Assembly (NCBI RefSeq): GCF_036417845.1 | Contig: NC_089983.1 | Coordinates: 22,287,207-22,351,206, forward strand | Source of the DNA: Apteryx mantelli | Lineage: Eukaryota > Chordata > Aves > Apterygiformes > Apterygidae | DNA length: 64,000 bases | Reading direction: 5' to 3' | Shown here: positions 61,422 through 64,000 of the stretch, one piece after another | Layout of the letters: the number at the start of each line of letters is the position of its first letter | Numbering within the stretch: the first letter of the stretch is position 1 | Made by a program: the position numbers and the translations under genes | Notes under the pieces: model-generated | What the model saw: only the letters and a program-made list of their open reading frames with translations | Told to the model about the DNA's origin: nothing | The model's database searches: none

Positions 61422-64000
61422 GTGCGGGGGCCGCGCCGGGAGGGGCGGGAGCGGGGCCGGGCGCCTTCCCCGCCGCCGCCGCCCGGGCCCCGGCGCCCTG
61501 CCGGCGGCTTCTCCGGCCGCGGCGCGGCTCCGCTGCGGCCTAGCGGCGGCGCCGGGGCCCCTGCGGCCCGCGGGGGGCGGCGGGGCCCGGCCGCCCGACG
61601 GCGGGGCAGGCGCGGCCCGGCGCGGCCCGCGGGGCCTAGGCCCGGCGCGGCGCCGCGTCGCGTCCCGCCCGGCATGTCGGCGGTCGCGGGGCGGCGGCGC
61701 GGGGCGGCGGCGGGGCGCGGGGCGGCGCGGAGCCCTCCGCGGTGAGTCAGGAGCGCGGCGGCGGCGGCCGCTTTCCCACGCCGCCCGCCGAGCGCGGCGC
61801 TGCCGCGGCGAAGGGTTGCGGTTAAAATTAGTAAGTTTGATTTCAATAAGTTCGAGGCGCACGGTTGCTTAGCAGCTTCTGATTTGAATTGGAACAGATG
61901 TTTTAAGCTGTCATCGGTGCTAAAACTGTTCTGTGCCTTATTAAAAAAGTAAAGAGAAATAATGTTTGCGTAGGGTGAGATGGTTCAGAGATGCAGGAAG
62001 TTACAGATCTTGTTATTGATGGGAAAAGATGGTTATGTCTTCATATGTAGTTAATTTCTCCTCTGAAGGAAGTCTTGCTTTCATAAATTGAAGAATGTAG
62101 CTCACAGTCACCTAGTACTTCAGGTGCTTCATTTATACTTACTAGCTTATATATATTTTTTTCTGATGTTTAATACATCATTGAATTTATGGGCTTGCTT
62201 AATTCCATTCCAGTAGTGAATCTTGGTTAAGAATTTATTGCGTTGCCTTAGACATGTTTATTTGTAAGAAAATGGTAGTTACTGCATTCAGACAATAAGT
62301 GCGCCTTTGCAGAAAGTGTGTCAACGCTGCCGTGCTGTTCCCCGTGCTCCATTCTGCTGCCTGGGCTATGGCAGTACTTCTGTTTGAAAGCTGCGGAGAC
62401 TCCAGGGGTTCAAAAGACCTAAAGTTAGTCAGCCGCAGTCTGCAAGGATAGTTTGTGAAGCTGAGATATCACTCTGGCTTCTGAACCTAATTTTCTGGAG
62501 GAAGTGATCCTGCCTAACAAATTTGAGCAGAAGTATGTGTTTTGTCAAATTATCTTTCTCTTATGGGAGACTTCTACTCTAGGAGTAGTAAGGACTTGGT
62601 GTAGCCAAGTGCTGTATTGATTTTACTTAAGGTGTTGTTTGTTTCCAGGAAAAAAATGATTGTAGTGTTCAGAAGCATAATTGCAGTATTCAGTGTTGAT
62701 CCAAAGCAATACAAGAAGTTACTGTCAGAAATTGAAATAAGGTTCCTTTAGTTTGCAGTTTTGTATCTTGGAAACTTGCTTCAATTTAATAATTATAGCA
62801 ATATAAATATACTTTTAAAACAAAAGAGAAATTATTTCTTTTTAGGGAGAATGACATCAAAACCTTGAAGCCATTTGTATGTGCAGTTGTTATAGTTTTA
62901 GAGAGAGATGTGAGTTAAAAAAGTCTGGCTTAATTTTGCCTAAGCTAGGTCTTCTGTCAGCATAGCTGTGGGGTTTCGGGGGGCAGGAGGGGAAGAGGGA
63001 GATGGGGGAGGTGATAGAGACTCAAGAAATTAAGCCTTTGCTTGACAAACCTATGCCTTAAAAATCTTAAGTGTAGACCATGTCTTGATTACCAGCATCC
63101 TGGGCAGGGAACACTTGCTAATATTAAGAGATTCAGTGCCTGCAGACACGCTTCTGCTGGCATATTTAGCTGACAGCATCCTAAGCACAACTGTCCGTAT
63201 GGTAGCTTCTGCCATTGCTAGTAGTAGTGAAGTGATGCAAGCAGATAGGCTCTCAGTATGGGAGCATCATCACTAGAGATAACGCCACCTTTTCCTCCAG
63301 CTGCCCTCAACAGAATCCAAATTGGCTCGGGTATTACCTATGGATGTAGGAGGCATGTCCGAGCAGCTTGATTATGATGTGACATATAACTTTGCAAACC
63401 TGGAGGTGACCCAGATACAACTCTGTGTAGGCATTCAAATAGTTATTTTCTTAAGCTGTTGTAAATACTGCCTGACTGTGGTATCTAACTAGCTTTAATG
63501 GAGAGCCCCAGAAATCTTGGGACTGATTACTGTATTTGACTGTAGAGCTCTCTTCAGAAATGCATCAGACCAACTTCAGCTTAGCTGACTTCTTGGAACA
63601 CTTTCTCCTTCTCTCTCTCTTTATTCCCCCCCACCCCCCGTTCCCTCTCCCCCTTGCCCCCAGTCAATTCCAAAACTGCTGTTCCAAATCAACAATCAAT
63701 TCCAAAATTGCTGTTCCATAGCTTTCTCTGTGGACGAAGATACTGAAACTCAAGTTACTAGAAATAACCAAATGTGGTATTGCGGTATTGTGGTTAAAGG
63801 AAATGGTTAAGATTTTTTTTTTCTTTTTTTTTATAAGAGGAAGTGAGAGGTGAAGTATTCATAAACTGTGTTACAGACTTCTGGAAATTAACTTTCTGCA
63901 GATTTACTTTCTAGGAAGTAGAGATTTTTAAAGGATTAAGAATTTTCTTAGCTATTAAAAGTGCCACATGAGCATTCCTTACTTCCTAAGGAATTATAGA
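61422..64000 (+). other. NCKAP1: NCKAP1 intron 1 (partial)
   Basis: The intron begins with GTGCGGGG and continues to the window end. No segment encoding the next expected residues (ACGDPKAKPSYL) or the alternative QGQVWK insert was found, so exon 2 lies outside. The first 340 nt are CpG-rich and the rest is AT-rich. It contains a pyrimidine-rich block (63600-63660) and a direct repeat at 63664-63718. Confidence 0.85.
63664..63718. repeat. 23-bp direct repeat
   Basis: TCAATTCCAAAACTGCTGTT plus CCA (63664-63686) recurs at 63696-63718 with one mismatch, 32 bp from start to start. It looks like a local duplication inside NCKAP1 intron 1. Confidence 0.9.

Larger units (their letters stand above)
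60841..61760 (+). promoter_or_regulatory. NCKAP1: NCKAP1 CpG-island promoter and GC-rich 5' leader
   Basis: Extremely GC-rich, CpG-dense DNA starts abruptly near 60860 and runs past exon 1 into intron 1. It includes a G17 run and (CCG)n tract (60919-60973), a TCACGTG E-box (61044-61050), and a purine-rich GGAGCCG/GGGGCCG array just before the ATG. No TATA box was seen. The transcription start is not determined, but lies upstream of 61314. Confidence 0.75.

Noticed and set aside
60900-61745. 281-codon plus-strand frame through NCKAP1 exon 1
   Set aside because: The frame contains the true exon 1, but upstream residues come from GC-rich repeats and downstream residues from intron 1 after a clear donor at the conserved exon boundary.
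61044-61862. 272-codon minus-strand frame opposite NCKAP1 exon 1
   Set aside because: It is a compositional shadow in a CpG island, with a low-complexity Arg/Pro/Ala product and no family similarity.

Overview
This window looks like nuclear DNA from a bird, or at least a sauropsid. It has multi-exon genes with standard GT/AG introns and CpG-island promoters. Introns are compact: NUP35 coding exons span about 8.5 kb and DUSP19 about 6.6 kb. There are almost no young transposons; the only mobile DNA I can recognise is a thin scatter of very old CR1-type LINE and MIR/CORE-SINE relics. The species cannot be read from the sequence alone. All gene identities rest on recalled protein families and on residues read from the exons; no database search was run.

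Three protein-coding genes are supported, in the order known from human 2q32 (NUP35, DUSP19, NCKAP1). NUP35 (minus strand, 28968-37432) is complete with nine coding exons and 324 predicted residues; it encodes a nuclear pore scaffold nucleoporin. DUSP19 (minus strand, 39150-45769) is complete with four coding exons and 215 residues; it encodes a dual-specificity phosphatase/scaffold of JNK signalling, with an intact HCNAGVSR active site. NCKAP1 (plus strand, from 61314) contributes only its first coding exon (36 residues) and the start of its first intron; it encodes a WAVE regulatory complex subunit. NUP35 and DUSP19 lie head-to-tail. DUSP19 and NCKAP1 diverge from CpG islands about 15 kb apart.

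Layout: 1-28.36 kb is the region downstream of NUP35, apparently without protein-coding genes. It holds a cluster of GC-rich patches at 5.6-9.7 kb around an 81-bp TC microsatellite, and one MIR-like SINE. 28.37-37.43 kb is NUP35, whose CpG-island promoter (about 36.9-37.9 kb) carries CRE-like, ETS, YY1 and CGCG-element motifs. 37.9-38.8 kb is the short NUP35/DUSP19 spacer. 38.8-45.77 kb is DUSP19, with its promoter at about 45.5-46.2 kb. 46.2-60.8 kb is intergenic, with CR1 relics at 47.8, 52.1 and 56.7 kb and a MIR relic at 59.8 kb. 60.85-61.76 kb is the very GC-rich NCKAP1 promoter, 5' leader and exon 1. 61.42-64.0 kb is NCKAP1 intron 1.

No RNA genes, CRISPR arrays, retroviral elements or unusual gene systems were found. 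The most useful observations are a strong competing splice donor in NUP35, a 22-nt T tract at a DUSP19 splice acceptor, the CpG-rich cluster in the apparent gene desert, and the motif-dense NUP35 promoter.
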